Assembly (NCBI GenBank): GCA_031390425.1
Contig: JANMTL010000044.1
Coordinates: 1-19,781, forward strand
DNA: 19,781 nt
Direction: 5' to 3'
From: PBB1 sp031390425
Lineage (GTDB): Bacteria; Pseudomonadota; Gammaproteobacteria; Burkholderiales; Burkholderiaceae_C
The notes under the pieces were generated by a model that saw nothing but the letters and a program-made list of their open reading frames with translations, made no database searches and had not been told where the DNA came from. Each line of letters starts with the position of its first letter. Position 1 is the stretch's first letter. This document shows, one piece after another, positions 1-6,543 of this stretch. Both the position numbers and the translations under genes were made by a program.

Positions 1-221
1 TGGTGGTCGGCGTGCCGTTTCACCCCGACGGCGCCGAGCACGAGAACACGCTGCGCGCGCGCCGCTTCGCGCGCCAGTTGCACGGCCGACTGCGGCTGCA
101 GGTGCATGAAGTCGATGAGCGCTACACCACCACCGAAGCACTGGCGAACGGCGCTGCTGACCTCGATGCGGCGTCAGCGGCTTTGATCCTCGAACAGTAC
201 CTGCGCAGCGAGACGCCATGA
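1..221 (+). CDS. ruvX: RuvX/YqgF Holliday junction resolvase family, C-terminal part (truncated by window start)
   Basis: This is the C-terminal half of a YqgF/RuvX protein, an RNase H-fold nuclease family implicated in Holliday junction resolution and 16S rRNA maturation. The reading frame is open from base 3 (GTG is a valine codon inside the gene) to a TGA at 219-221, giving about 72 residues. Family hallmarks are visible: VVGVPFHPDG near the start, the conserved HEVDERYTTTEA segment around residues 35-46, and DAASAALILEQYL near the C-terminus with the conserved late aspartate. The last bases overlap the pyrR start in an ATGA arrangement, so the two are probably translationally coupled. A ruvX-pyrR-pyrB order is known in Burkholderiales. 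The N-terminal part, including the first catalytic aspartate, lies outside the window. Confidence 0.9.
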   Translation, partial: VVGVPFHPDGAEHENTLRARRFARQLHGRLRLQVHEVDERYTTTEALANGAADLDAASAALILEQYLRSETP

Positions 222-724
222 GCAGCCTGCACCTCGACGCCGAAGCGCTGTACGCCGATCTGCTGGTCGGTGTGCGCGGCCTGCTGCGGCCGAACACGGT
301 GCTGGTCGGCATCTGGTCGGGCGGCGCATGGCTGGCCGAGCGGCTGCGCCGCGATCTCGCACTCGAAGCCGAGCACGGCGTGATTTCGAGCGCGCTGCAC
401 CGCGACGATTTCGGCTCGCGCGGGATGACCGGCGGGGCCGATCACACCCGGCTTCCGTTCGAGATCGAAGGCCGCCACATCGTGCTGATCGACGACGTGC
501 TGTTCACCGGCCGCACCATCCGCGCGGTCGTCAATGAGCTGTACGACTTCGGCCGGCCGGCCAGCGTGACGCTGGCGGTGCTGGTCGATCGCGGCGGGCG
601 CGAGCTGCCGATCGCTGCTGCGTATTCGGCCGCCCGCATCGCGCTGCCCGCCCACCAGCGGCTGTCGCTGGCCCGCGACGATGCGGGCCGCTTCAGCTTC
701 GACATCCGGGAGCGTGGCACTTGA
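218..724 (+). CDS. pyrR: PyrR family: pyr operon regulator / uracil phosphoribosyltransferase
   Basis: This 168-residue type I phosphoribosyltransferase matches the PyrR family. PyrR proteins bind PRPP and can make UMP from uracil; in Firmicutes they also bind pyr mRNA and promote attenuation. The PRPP-binding loop is clear at residues 88-101 (IVLIDDVLFTGRTI). Other PyrR-like segments are VGIWSGGAWLAERL near residue 30, and the H-R-D-D-F stretch near 61 with the VLVDRGGRELPI strand near 121-132. The ATG at 218 overlaps the ruvX stop, and the gene's own TGA (722-724) overlaps the TTG start of pyrB, so it is the middle gene of a tightly coupled set. No leader hairpin lies between ruvX and pyrR because the genes overlap. 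Its regulatory role in this organism is therefore an inference from the family. Confidence 0.92.
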   Translation: MSSLHLDAEALYADLLVGVRGLLRPNTVLVGIWSGGAWLAERLRRDLALEAEHGVISSALHRDDFGSRGMTGGADHTRLPFEIEGRHIVLIDDVLFTGRTIRAVVNELYDFGRPASVTLAVLVDRGGRELPIAAAYSAARIALPAHQRLSLARDDAGRFSFDIRERGT

Positions 725-1683
725 ACCTTAGCCGAAATCCGCAGCTCAACAAGCACGGCGAGCTGATCCACCTGCTGTCGATCGAAGGACTGCCGCGTGC
801 GCTGATCCATCAAATCCTGGATACGGCGGGCACCTTCCTCAGCGTCAACGACCGCGAGGTCAAGAAGGTGCCGTTGCTGCGCGGGAAAAGCGTTTTCAAC
901 CTGTTTTTCGAGAACAGCACGCGCACCCGCACCACGTTCGAGATCGCCGCCAAGCGCCTGAGCGCCGACGTCATCAACCTCGACATCGCACGCAGCAGTG
1001 CGGCCAAGGGCGAGAGCCTGCTCGACACCATCGCGAACCTGAGCGCGATGCACGCCGACATGTTCGTCGTGCGGCACAGCCAGAGCGGCGCGCCGTACCT
1101 GATCGCGCAGCACTGCGCGCCGCACGTTCACGTCGTCAACGCCGGTGACGGCCGGCACGCGCACCCGACGCAGGGGCTGCTCGACATGTACACGATCCGC
1201 CACTACAAAAAGGACTTCACCAACCTCACGGTGGCGATCGTCGGCGACATCGTGCACTCGCGGGTGGCGCGCTCCGACATCCACGCGCTGACCACGCTCG
1301 GCGTGCCCGAGGTGCGCGCGGTCGGCCCGAAGACGCTGGTGCCCGGCGACCTGCGCGAGATGGGCGTGCGCGTCTGCCACGACATGGCCGAAGGCATCCG
1401 CGGCGCCGACGTGATCATCATGTTGCGGCTGCAAAACGAACGCATGAGCGGCGCCATGCTGCCGAGCGCGGGTGAATTTTTCAAGAACTACGGGCTGACG
1501 CAGCACAAGCTCGAACTCGCGAACGCCGATGCGATCGTGATGCACCCGGGTCCGATCAACCGCGGCGTCGAGATCGACTCCAGCGTCGCCGACGGCGCGC
1601 AGAGCGTGATCCTGCCGCAGGTGACCTTCGGCATCGCGGTGCGGATGGCGGTGATGTCCACGATTGCGGGCAACAGCGCATGA
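721..1683 (+). CDS. pyrB: Aspartate carbamoyltransferase catalytic chain
   Basis: This 320-residue enzyme condenses carbamoyl phosphate and aspartate into carbamoyl-aspartate, the committed step of pyrimidine synthesis in the cytoplasm. The carbamoyl-phosphate loop STRTRT is at residues 66-71, HPTQ at 148-151, HSRVARS at 179-185, the RLQNER aspartate-binding segment at 236-241, and HPGPINRG at 275-282. The start chosen is TTG at 721, inside the pyrR stop codon (TTGA). It gives an N-terminus (MNLSRNPQLNKHGELIHLLS) that resembles the Pseudomonas-type class A chain. That class assembles with PyrC-like partners, which fits the defective dihydroorotase homologue found downstream. No pyrI regulatory chain is present in the window. 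Confidence 0.95.
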   Translation: MNLSRNPQLNKHGELIHLLSIEGLPRALIHQILDTAGTFLSVNDREVKKVPLLRGKSVFNLFFENSTRTRTTFEIAAKRLSADVINLDIARSSAAKGESLLDTIANLSAMHADMFVVRHSQSGAPYLIAQHCAPHVHVVNAGDGRHAHPTQGLLDMYTIRHYKKDFTNLTVAIVGDIVHSRVARSDIHALTTLGVPEVRAVGPKTLVPGDLREMGVRVCHDMAEGIRGADVIIMLRLQNERMSGAMLPSAGEFFKNYGLTQHKLELANADAIVMHPGPINRGVEIDSSVADGAQSVILPQVTFGIAVRMAVMSTIAGNSA

Positions 1684-1686
1684 CAT

Positions 1687-1715
1687 GACGCACGCGCGGG
1701 CACCGTTGGTGCGTC
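1687..1715. repeat. 7-bp inverted repeat just downstream of pyrB
   Basis: GACGCAC at 1687-1693 pairs perfectly with GTGCGTC at 1709-1715 around a 15-nt loop. An alternative shorter hairpin, GCACC at 1700-1704 with GGTGC at 1708-1712, competes with it. No T-run follows, so it does not look like a standard intrinsic terminator. It lies in the 148-bp gap between pyrB and the small antitoxin-like gene and could affect mRNA stability or partial read-through. In such GC-rich DNA a chance repeat is also possible. Confidence 0.3.
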
Positions 1716-1831
1716 CGGGTGCGGCAAGACCCACCCGAACCGTATGATTTGGCCGGGATTGAAGATACAGCGACGTGCCGGACCCATTCGTCGCTCGACT
1801 GCGGGCACTCCGCGCACCTTGGAGCAACAGC

Positions 1832-2032
1832 ATGGACGACATTCAATCTATCGAGAAAGCTGTCGAGGCCCTGCCGCTGGCTGAACTGGCTGAATTCCGT
1901 CGCTGGTTTGCCGAGTTCGATGCGGCGGTTTGGGATGACCAGATCGAACAAGATGCCATCGCTGGCAAGCTCGACGGTCTGGCCGCCGACGCGCTGACCG
2001 ATCATCGCGCTGGATCGTCCCGCGCACTTTGA
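1832..2032 (+). CDS. Small antitoxin-like protein upstream of a RelE/ParE-type toxin
   Basis: This is a 66-residue acidic, probably helical protein that I read as the antitoxin of a type II toxin-antitoxin pair. The ATG at 1832 is preceded by GGAG at 1821-1824 with a 7-nt spacer, which decides this start over an upstream ATG at 1775. The sequence carries an F-R-R-W-F-x-x-F-D-A pattern (residues 22-31), followed by W-D-x-Q-I-E-x-D and a G-K-L-D-x-L segment. I recall this layout from short uncharacterised proteins found next to RelE/ParE toxins; no named DNA-binding domain is obvious. Its TGA (2030-2032) overlaps the TTG start of the next gene, a coupling typical of such pairs. Its codon use looks less GC-biased than that of the pyr genes. 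The antitoxin role is inferred from context. Confidence 0.62.
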   Translation: MDDIQSIEKAVEALPLAELAEFRRWFAEFDAAVWDDQIEQDAIAGKLDGLAADALTDHRAGSSRAL

Positions 2033-2289
2033 ATCACACCGCGTCCAAACGCTTCTGGCAGTGCCTGGATGCGCTGCCGTCTGCGGCGCAAGCACTGGCG
2101 CGACGCAACTACACGCTGATCAAAGCCGACCCAACACACCCGTCCCTGCACTTCAAACCGGTGGGCAACGGACGCTTCTACAGCGTGAGGGTCGGGCTTC
2201 ACTACAGGGCTCTCGGGCTGCCGGTCGAGCTCGGCATCCACTGGTTCTGGATCGGTACCCACGCTGACTACGACCAGCTCATAGGCTGA
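2029..2289 (+). CDS. RelE/ParE-superfamily toxin-like protein
   Basis: This 86-residue protein resembles the RelE/ParE/HigB toxin fold, a compact set of beta strands whose members either cleave ribosome-bound mRNA or inhibit gyrase. The C-terminal half shows the recognisable strand pattern: F-Y-S-V-R-V-G followed by Y-R-A-L-G (about residues 49-62), then W-F-W-I-G-T-H-A-D-Y-D-Q-L near the end (about 73-85). The N-terminal half has two amphipathic helices. The TTG start at 2029 is embedded in the antitoxin stop codon (TTGA), so translation is probably coupled and the toxin kept at a low level. Which target it attacks cannot be told from sequence alone. The gene ends 55 bp before pyrC', so the pair lies inside what is otherwise a pyrimidine gene cluster. 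Confidence 0.72.
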   Translation: MNHTASKRFWQCLDALPSAAQALARRNYTLIKADPTHPSLHFKPVGNGRFYSVRVGLHYRALGLPVELGIHWFWIGTHADYDQLIG

Positions 2290-2344
2290 CCTCATCCGCG
2301 GCCTGCCATTTCAACGGCGCCGTTAACCTTGTCTGCGATTCGCC

Positions 2345-3640
2345 ATGAAGATTCTCATCACCCACGGCCGCATCATCGACCCCGCCTCCGGCCGCGACGC
2401 GGTCGGCGATGTCGCGATCGCGGCCGGCCGCATCGTCGCGATCGGCCGCGTGAGTCATGACTTCCACCCGAACCGCACCATCGACGCCAGCGGTCTGGTC
2501 GTGGCACCTGGCCTGGTCGATCTGGCGGTGCGGCTGCGCGAGCCCGGCCACGAGCACGAGGGCATGCTCGAATCCGAAATGTCCGCCGCCGTCGCCGGTG
2601 GCGTGACCAGCCTGGTCTGCCTGCCCGACACCGACCCGCCGCTCGACGAGCCGGGGCTGGTCGAGATGTTGAAGTTCCGCGCGCGCAACCTGAACCAGGC
2701 GCACCTGTACCCGCTGGGCGCGCTGACGCGTGGCCTGGGCGGCGAGGTGCTGACCGAGATGGCCGAGTTGACCGAGGCCGGCTGCGTCGGTTTTTCGCAC
2801 GCCGAGGTGGCGCTCAAGGACACGCTGGTGCTGCACCGCGCATTGCAATATGCCTCGACCTTCGGCTACACGACCTGGCTGCGCGCGCAAGACGGCCACC
2901 TCGGCAACGGCGTGGCCGCCAAAGGCCCGCTGGCCACCCGCATGGGCCTGACCGGCGTGCCGGTGATCGCCGAAACCATCGCACTGAACACGCTGTTCGA
3001 ACTGGTGCGCGACACCGGCGCGCGCGTCCACATCTGTCGTCTCAGCAGCGCGGCCGGTGTCGAACTGGTGCGGCGCGCCAAGGCCGAAGGGCTGCCGATC
3101 ACCTGCGATGTCAGCATCAACCACCTGCACCTGATCGACATCGACATCGGCTACTTCAACGCGGCGATGCGTCTGACGCCGCCGCTGCGCCAGGTGCGCG
3201 ACCGCGACGCGCTGCGCGCAGGCCTCGCCGACGGCACCATCGACGCGCTGGTCAGCGACCACACGCCGGTCGATGAAGACGCCAAGACGCTGCCGTTCGC
3301 CGAAGCCGAGCCCGGCGCCACCGGGCTCGAGTTGCTGCTCGGGCTGGCGCTGACGTGGGGCGAGCAGTCGGGCCTCGATCTGCCGCGCACGTTGGCGACC
3401 ATCACCTCGTCGCCGGTGCGCGTGCTGGCCGATGCGCTGGGTTCACTGGCGTCGAGCGTCGGCCAGTTGGTCGAAGGCGGTGTCGCCGATGTCTGTGTGT
3501 TCGATCCGGCCGCGTACTGGCAGGTGACACCGGCCGCGCTGAAGAGCCAGGGCAAGCACACGCCGTTCTCGGGCCACGAACTCCCGGGCCGCGTGAAGTG
3601 CACGTTGGTGTCGGGGCACGTCGCCTACGAGGCGTTTTGA
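2345..3640 (+). CDS. pyrC: Dihydroorotase-like protein PyrC', probably non-catalytic
   Basis: This 431-residue amidohydrolase-fold protein belongs to the dihydroorotase family; the starting ATG is at 2345. Active members carry D-x-H-x-H-x-R-E-P-G at the first metal site. Here residues 59-68 read DLAVRLREPG, so both zinc-binding histidines are replaced (A61 and R63). The later metal-site histidines also look lost: the usual HAED segment reads LRAQD at 179-183, and the usual C-H-V-S segment reads C-R-L-S at 231-234. The late S-D-H-T-P aspartate (about D305) and the lid-like G-x-x-G-L-E region remain. This matches PyrC' of Pseudomonas, a non-catalytic dihydroorotase homologue needed for assembly of aspartate carbamoyltransferase. 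Its place after pyrB supports that role, and a true pyrC should lie elsewhere. The structural role here is inferred. Confidence 0.85.
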   Translation: MKILITHGRIIDPASGRDAVGDVAIAAGRIVAIGRVSHDFHPNRTIDASGLVVAPGLVDLAVRLREPGHEHEGMLESEMSAAVAGGVTSLVCLPDTDPPLDEPGLVEMLKFRARNLNQAHLYPLGALTRGLGGEVLTEMAELTEAGCVGFSHAEVALKDTLVLHRALQYASTFGYTTWLRAQDGHLGNGVAAKGPLATRMGLTGVPVIAETIALNTLFELVRDTGARVHICRLSSAAGVELVRRAKAEGLPITCDVSINHLHLIDIDIGYFNAAMRLTPPLRQVRDRDALRAGLADGTIDALVSDHTPVDEDAKTLPFAEAEPGATGLELLLGLALTWGEQSGLDLPRTLATITSSPVRVLADALGSLASSVGQLVEGGVADVCVFDPAAYWQVTPAALKSQGKHTPFSGHELPGRVKCTLVSGHVAYEAF

Positions 3641-3670
3641 ACACGGGTCTTTGAGCGTGTCGGCCTGAAC

Positions 3671-4420
3671 GTGCTGCTCCGCTTGCGGGCTGTTTTTCGC
3701 CTGCTGCGCTGCGGGCTGCACATCGGGCGAGGGGCGCTGATCTGCGCCGTCGTGTTCCCGTTCATCGGCGCGCCGCAGCGGATGGCGCATGTCGCTCGCT
3801 GGTCGGCCGGTGCGCTGTCGGTGCTGGGCATTGCGCTGCGCGTGTCGGGCACCCCGGCCTCGGGCGCCACCCTGTTCGTCGCCAACCATGTGTCGTGGAT
3901 CGACATCCTGGCGATCAACGCGGTGCAGCCGGTGCGCTTCGTGTCGAAATCCGACATCCGCGCCTGGCCGCTGCTGGGTTGGTTGGTGGCCTGCGGCGGC
4001 ACCCTGTTCATCGAACGCGCCCGCACGCGCGACGCGCGGCGGGTGCTGCACCTGGTGGCCGAAGCGCTGAAGTTGGGCGAACAGATCGCGGTGTTCCCCG
4101 AAGGCACGACCAGCGACGGCCACGGCGTGCTGCCGTTCCACGCCAACCTGCTGCAGGCAGCCATCGCTGCCGAGGCGCCGGTGCAGCCCATCGCGCTGCG
4201 GTTTTCCGATGTCGGCGGACCGGTCAGCGACGCTGCGGCCTACGTGGGTGAAACCACGCTGATGCAGTCGCTGTGGGCGGTCGTGTCGGCAAGTGGGCTG
4301 ACGGCGCGGGTGGATTTTTTGGCTGCGCAGCCGAGCCGGGGGGCAGAGCGCCGGGATCTGGCCGCGCAACTCAGTGCCGCCATCGCGGCGCGGTTGTCTC
4401 GAACGACGCCGGCCGCGTGA
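3671..4420 (+). CDS. plsC: 1-acyl-sn-glycerol-3-phosphate acyltransferase (PlsC family)
   Basis: This 249-residue membrane-associated acyltransferase transfers an acyl chain onto lysophosphatidate to give phosphatidate, or onto a related lyso-lipid. The catalytic N-H-x4-D motif is NHVSWID at residues 72-78 (H73, D78). Motif II is FIERARTR at 113-120, motif III FPEGTTSDG at 142-150, and motif IV VQPIALR at 171-177. A hydrophobic segment at about residues 14-32 could anchor the protein to the inner membrane. The start chosen is GTG at 3671, 30 bp after pyrC' stops. No in-frame ATG gives a better start. It is probably read from the pyr cluster and ends 15 bp from the convergent gpmA. The exact lyso-lipid substrate is not determinable from sequence. 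Confidence 0.88.
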   Translation: MLLRLRAVFRLLRCGLHIGRGALICAVVFPFIGAPQRMAHVARWSAGALSVLGIALRVSGTPASGATLFVANHVSWIDILAINAVQPVRFVSKSDIRAWPLLGWLVACGGTLFIERARTRDARRVLHLVAEALKLGEQIAVFPEGTTSDGHGVLPFHANLLQAAIAAEAPVQPIALRFSDVGGPVSDAAAYVGETTLMQSLWAVVSASGLTARVDFLAAQPSRGAERRDLAAQLSAAIAARLSRTTPAA

Positions 4421-4435
4421 CCGACTGCGGGCGCG

Positions 4436-5131
4436 TCAATCCGCGTCGAGGAAACGTCGGCTGATCGGCCGCATCTCGGCGTCGAGGTCGTAGACGATCG
4501 GCACGCCGTTGGGAATCTCCAGGCCCACGATGGCGTCGTCGGAGATGTTGTCGAGGTGCTTCATCAAAGCGCGAATGCTGTTGCCGTGCGCGACCACCAG
4601 CACCCGCTGGCCCGACGCGATCGACGGCACGATGGTGTTGGTCCAGTACGGCAGCACCCGCGCCACCGTGTCTTTCAGGCACTCGGTCAGCGGAACCTCG
4701 CCCGGTTGCAGGTGGGCGTAGCGCCGGTCGGCGCGTTCGCAGCGCGCGTCGGCCGGATCGAGCTCAGGCGGCGGCGTGTCGTAGCTGCGGCGCCATTGCA
4801 GCACCTGCGCGTCGCCGTACTTGGCTGCGGTGTCGGTCTTGTTGAGGCCTTCCAGCGCGCCGTAGTGGCGCTCGTTGAGGCGCCAGGTTTTCACCACTGG
4901 CAGCCAGGTGCGATCGAGTTGGTCGAGCGTGTGCCACAGCGTCCAGACGGCGCGCTTCAAGACCGAGGTGTAGGCGATGTCGAAGTCGAAACCTTCGGTC
5001 TGGAGGCGCCTGCCCGCCGCCTGCGCCTGCCCCACACCGAGGGGGGTCAGTTCCACGTCGACCCAGCCGGTGAAGCGGTTTTCGAGGTTCCAGGTGGATT
5101 GTCCGTGGCGGATCAACACGAGTTGGTGCAT
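4436..5131 (-). CDS. gpmA: 2,3-bisphosphoglycerate-dependent phosphoglycerate mutase
   Basis: This 231-residue cytoplasmic enzyme interconverts 3- and 2-phosphoglycerate in glycolysis and gluconeogenesis through a phosphohistidine. The catalytic motif IRHGQSTWN is at residues 7-15 (H9), followed by NRFTGW (18-23). LNERHYGALEGLNK at 85-98 includes the acid residue E87, and VVAHGNSIRA at 179-188 contains the second histidine, H182. Length and motifs fit the dPGM class rather than the shorter phosphatases of the same fold. It is the only - strand gene between plsC and trmL. It converges on plsC with 15 bp between stops and no obvious terminator, and it is divergent from the rhodanese gene across a 106-bp spacer. 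Confidence 0.96.
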   Translation of the reverse strand: MHQLVLIRHGQSTWNLENRFTGWVDVELTPLGVGQAQAAGRRLQTEGFDFDIAYTSVLKRAVWTLWHTLDQLDRTWLPVVKTWRLNERHYGALEGLNKTDTAAKYGDAQVLQWRRSYDTPPPELDPADARCERADRRYAHLQPGEVPLTECLKDTVARVLPYWTNTIVPSIASGQRVLVVAHGNSIRALMKHLDNISDDAIVGLEIPNGVPIVYDLDAEMRPISRRFLDAD

Positions 5132-5190
5132 GGCGCGGCAGGTGCTCAGAGGTGGCGGAAGAACCCGATGTCGGGGAAACCCTCAAATTC

Positions 5191-5196
5191 TATAAT
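5191..5196 (+). promoter_or_regulatory. Putative -10 box for the rhodanese-grxC-secB-gpsA genes
   Basis: A perfect TATAAT stands at 5191-5196 in the 106-bp gpmA/rhodanese divergent spacer, in the most AT-rich stretch of that spacer. Initiation near 5203 would leave a leader of about 35 nt before the GTG at 5238. No convincing -35 hexamer lies 16-18 bp upstream and there is no extended -10 TG, so an activator or an alternative arrangement would be needed. The call rests on the -10 match and the position. Confidence 0.5.
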
Positions 5197-5237
5197 CCGG
5201 GGTTTGGCAATTTGCCCCCTCCGAATCGGATCGCTTC

Positions 5238-5648
5238 GTGACCTTCTTCCTCGCCAACTGGGTTCTGTTCGCGGCTGCCGTCGTTTCCGGCGCGCTGCTG
5301 TTTTGGCCGATGCTGGCGCGCGGCACCGGCGGCGGTCGGGTCAGCCCGGCCGAGGCGGTCCGCCTGATCAACCGGGAGAAGGGTGTTTTGATCGACGTCA
5401 GCGAACCCGCCGAGTACGCTGCGGGCCACGCGGGTGGCGCGAAAAGCGTCCCGTTCGGCAACCTCGAATCGACGACCGACCTGCCGAAAAACAAGGGCGT
5501 TCCGCTGTTGTTGATGTGCCCGACCGGCGCCCGCGCCCAGCGCGGCGTCGGCCTGCTGCAAAAGCGCGGCTACGCGAACGCGAAGGCGGTGGCCGGTGGC
5601 GTTGCCGCCTGGCGCGAAGCCAATCTGCCGATCGAACGCTCAGCCTGA
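5238..5648 (+). CDS. Membrane-anchored rhodanese-like domain protein
   Basis: This 136-residue protein has one N-terminal membrane segment (about residues 6-26) followed by a single rhodanese-like domain. The domain includes the LIDVSEPAEYAAGHAGGA stretch (51-68) and an active-site loop CPTGAR beginning at C94, which would carry a persulfide in a sulfurtransferase. The domain most likely faces one side of the inner membrane as a sulfur or thiol-handling partner; its substrate is unknown. The start chosen is GTG at 5238, which places the hydrophobic segment right at the N-terminus. It is the first gene of a + strand run with grxC and secB (25-bp gap to grxC), an order seen in many Burkholderiales, and suggests a link to thiol chemistry and protein export. 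Confidence 0.85.
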   Translation: MTFFLANWVLFAAAVVSGALLFWPMLARGTGGGRVSPAEAVRLINREKGVLIDVSEPAEYAAGHAGGAKSVPFGNLESTTDLPKNKGVPLLLMCPTGARAQRGVGLLQKRGYANAKAVAGGVAAWREANLPIERSA

Positions 5649-5673
5649 GCGACCAGCCCCGCACGAGATCCCC

Positions 5674-5961
5674 ATGACCCCAGCCTCCAGCACTTGCGCC
5701 GTCGTGACCATGTACACCACCGCGACGTGCCCGTACTGCCTGCGCGCCAAGGCCTTGCTCAAGGAGCGCGGCGTCACGGCGATTGACGAAGTGCGGGTCG
5801 ATCTCGACCCCGCAGCCCGCCTGGCGATGGTCGAGCGCACCGGTCGCCGCACGGTGCCGCAGATCTTCATCGGCGACGCGCACATCGGCGGCTGCGACGA
5901 TCTGATCGCACTCGATCAGCGCGGTGGCTTGACGCCGCTGATTTCGCGCAACCCGCCATAA
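5674..5961 (+). CDS. grxC: Glutaredoxin 3
   Basis: This 95-residue dithiol glutaredoxin reduces protein and mixed disulfides using glutathione. The active site CPYC is at residues 19-22. It is followed by the usual T-V-P-Q-I-F-I-G segment with the cis-proline (about residues 65-72) and the G-G-C-D-D-L glutathione-binding turn. The protein has the compact one-domain length of GrxC. The ATG at 5674 was chosen because it starts just before the first beta strand and lies outside the rhodanese gene; a longer reading frame from 5596 would overlap the rhodanese 3' end. It lies between the rhodanese gene and secB on the same strand. Confidence 0.93.
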   Translation: MTPASSTCAVVTMYTTATCPYCLRAKALLKERGVTAIDEVRVDLDPAARLAMVERTGRRTVPQIFIGDAHIGGCDDLIALDQRGGLTPLISRNPP

Positions 5962-6016
5962 TCCCAGCCCGCGAGCGGACCCCGGTCGCCCATTCAGAAC
6001 CCACCACGAGACTCCC

Positions 6017-6508
6017 ATGGCAGACGAAGACAACAACTCCCCCGTGTTCAACATCCAGCGCATCTACCTCAAGGACCTGTCGCTGGAGCAACCCAACTCG
6101 CCCGCCATCTTTCTCGAACCGACGCAGCCGCAGGTCGACATCAACATCGGTGTCGGTGCCGAGACGATTGCTGAAAACAGTTATGAAGTGACGCTGCGGG
6201 TCACGGTGACGGCCAAGGTGGGCGACAAGACGCTGTTCCTGCTGGAAGCCAAGCAAGCCGGCATCTTCGAGATCCGCAACATCCCCAAGGAACAGATGCA
6301 GCCGATCGTCAGCATCGCCTGCCCGGGCATCGTCTACCCGTACCTGCGTGCGATCGTCTCCGACGTCTGCACGCGCGCCGGCTTCCCGCCGGTGATGCTG
6401 GCCGAAGTCAACTTCCAGGCCATGTACGAAGGCCAGAAGGCCGCCGCAGCAGAAGATGCTGCCAAAGCCGCTGTCAATGGCTCAGGTGGCAGCGCACTCG
6501 CCAACTGA
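6017..6508 (+). CDS. secB: Protein-export chaperone SecB
   Basis: This 163-residue cytoplasmic chaperone works as a tetramer, holds unfolded preproteins and passes them to SecA. Its segments match the SecB family: F-N-I-Q-R-I-Y-L-K-D-L-S near residues 11-22, the LEPTQPQVDINI strand (about 33-44), and the conserved CPGIVYPYLRAIVSDV core (about 102-117), followed by GFPPVMLAEVNF. The C-terminal tail, rich in alanine, glycine and asparagine, is low complexity as is usual for the SecA-contacting tail. ATG at 6017 gives the standard MADEDNN start. It lies 55 bp after grxC and 35 bp before gpsA. A grxC-secB-gpsA order is widespread in proteobacteria. Confidence 0.97.
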   Translation: MADEDNNSPVFNIQRIYLKDLSLEQPNSPAIFLEPTQPQVDINIGVGAETIAENSYEVTLRVTVTAKVGDKTLFLLEAKQAGIFEIRNIPKEQMQPIVSIACPGIVYPYLRAIVSDVCTRAGFPPVMLAEVNFQAMYEGQKAAAAEDAAKAAVNGSGGSALAN

Positions 6509-6543
6509 GCGTCTGATCCGGCCCGGGACCTGAGCGCGCGCCG

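Noticed and set aside
1743..1748. TATGAT as a possible -10 box for the toxin-antitoxin pair.
   Set aside because: No -35-like hexamer at 15-19 bp upstream; kept only as a weak possibility.
442..1842. A 466-codon open frame antisense to pyrR and pyrB.
   Set aside because: It spans two well-supported overlapping genes and has the same Arg/His/Asp-rich composition as other antisense frames here, with no domain or ribosome site.
4556..5677. A 373-codon + strand frame across gpmA and the rhodanese gene.
   Set aside because: It runs antisense to gpmA and out of frame through the rhodanese gene, both of which have catalytic motifs.
5957..5962. CATAAT near the end of grxC as a possible -10 box for secB.
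   Set aside because: The only TTGACG-like -35 (5929-5934) is 22 bp away, too far for a normal sigma70 promoter.
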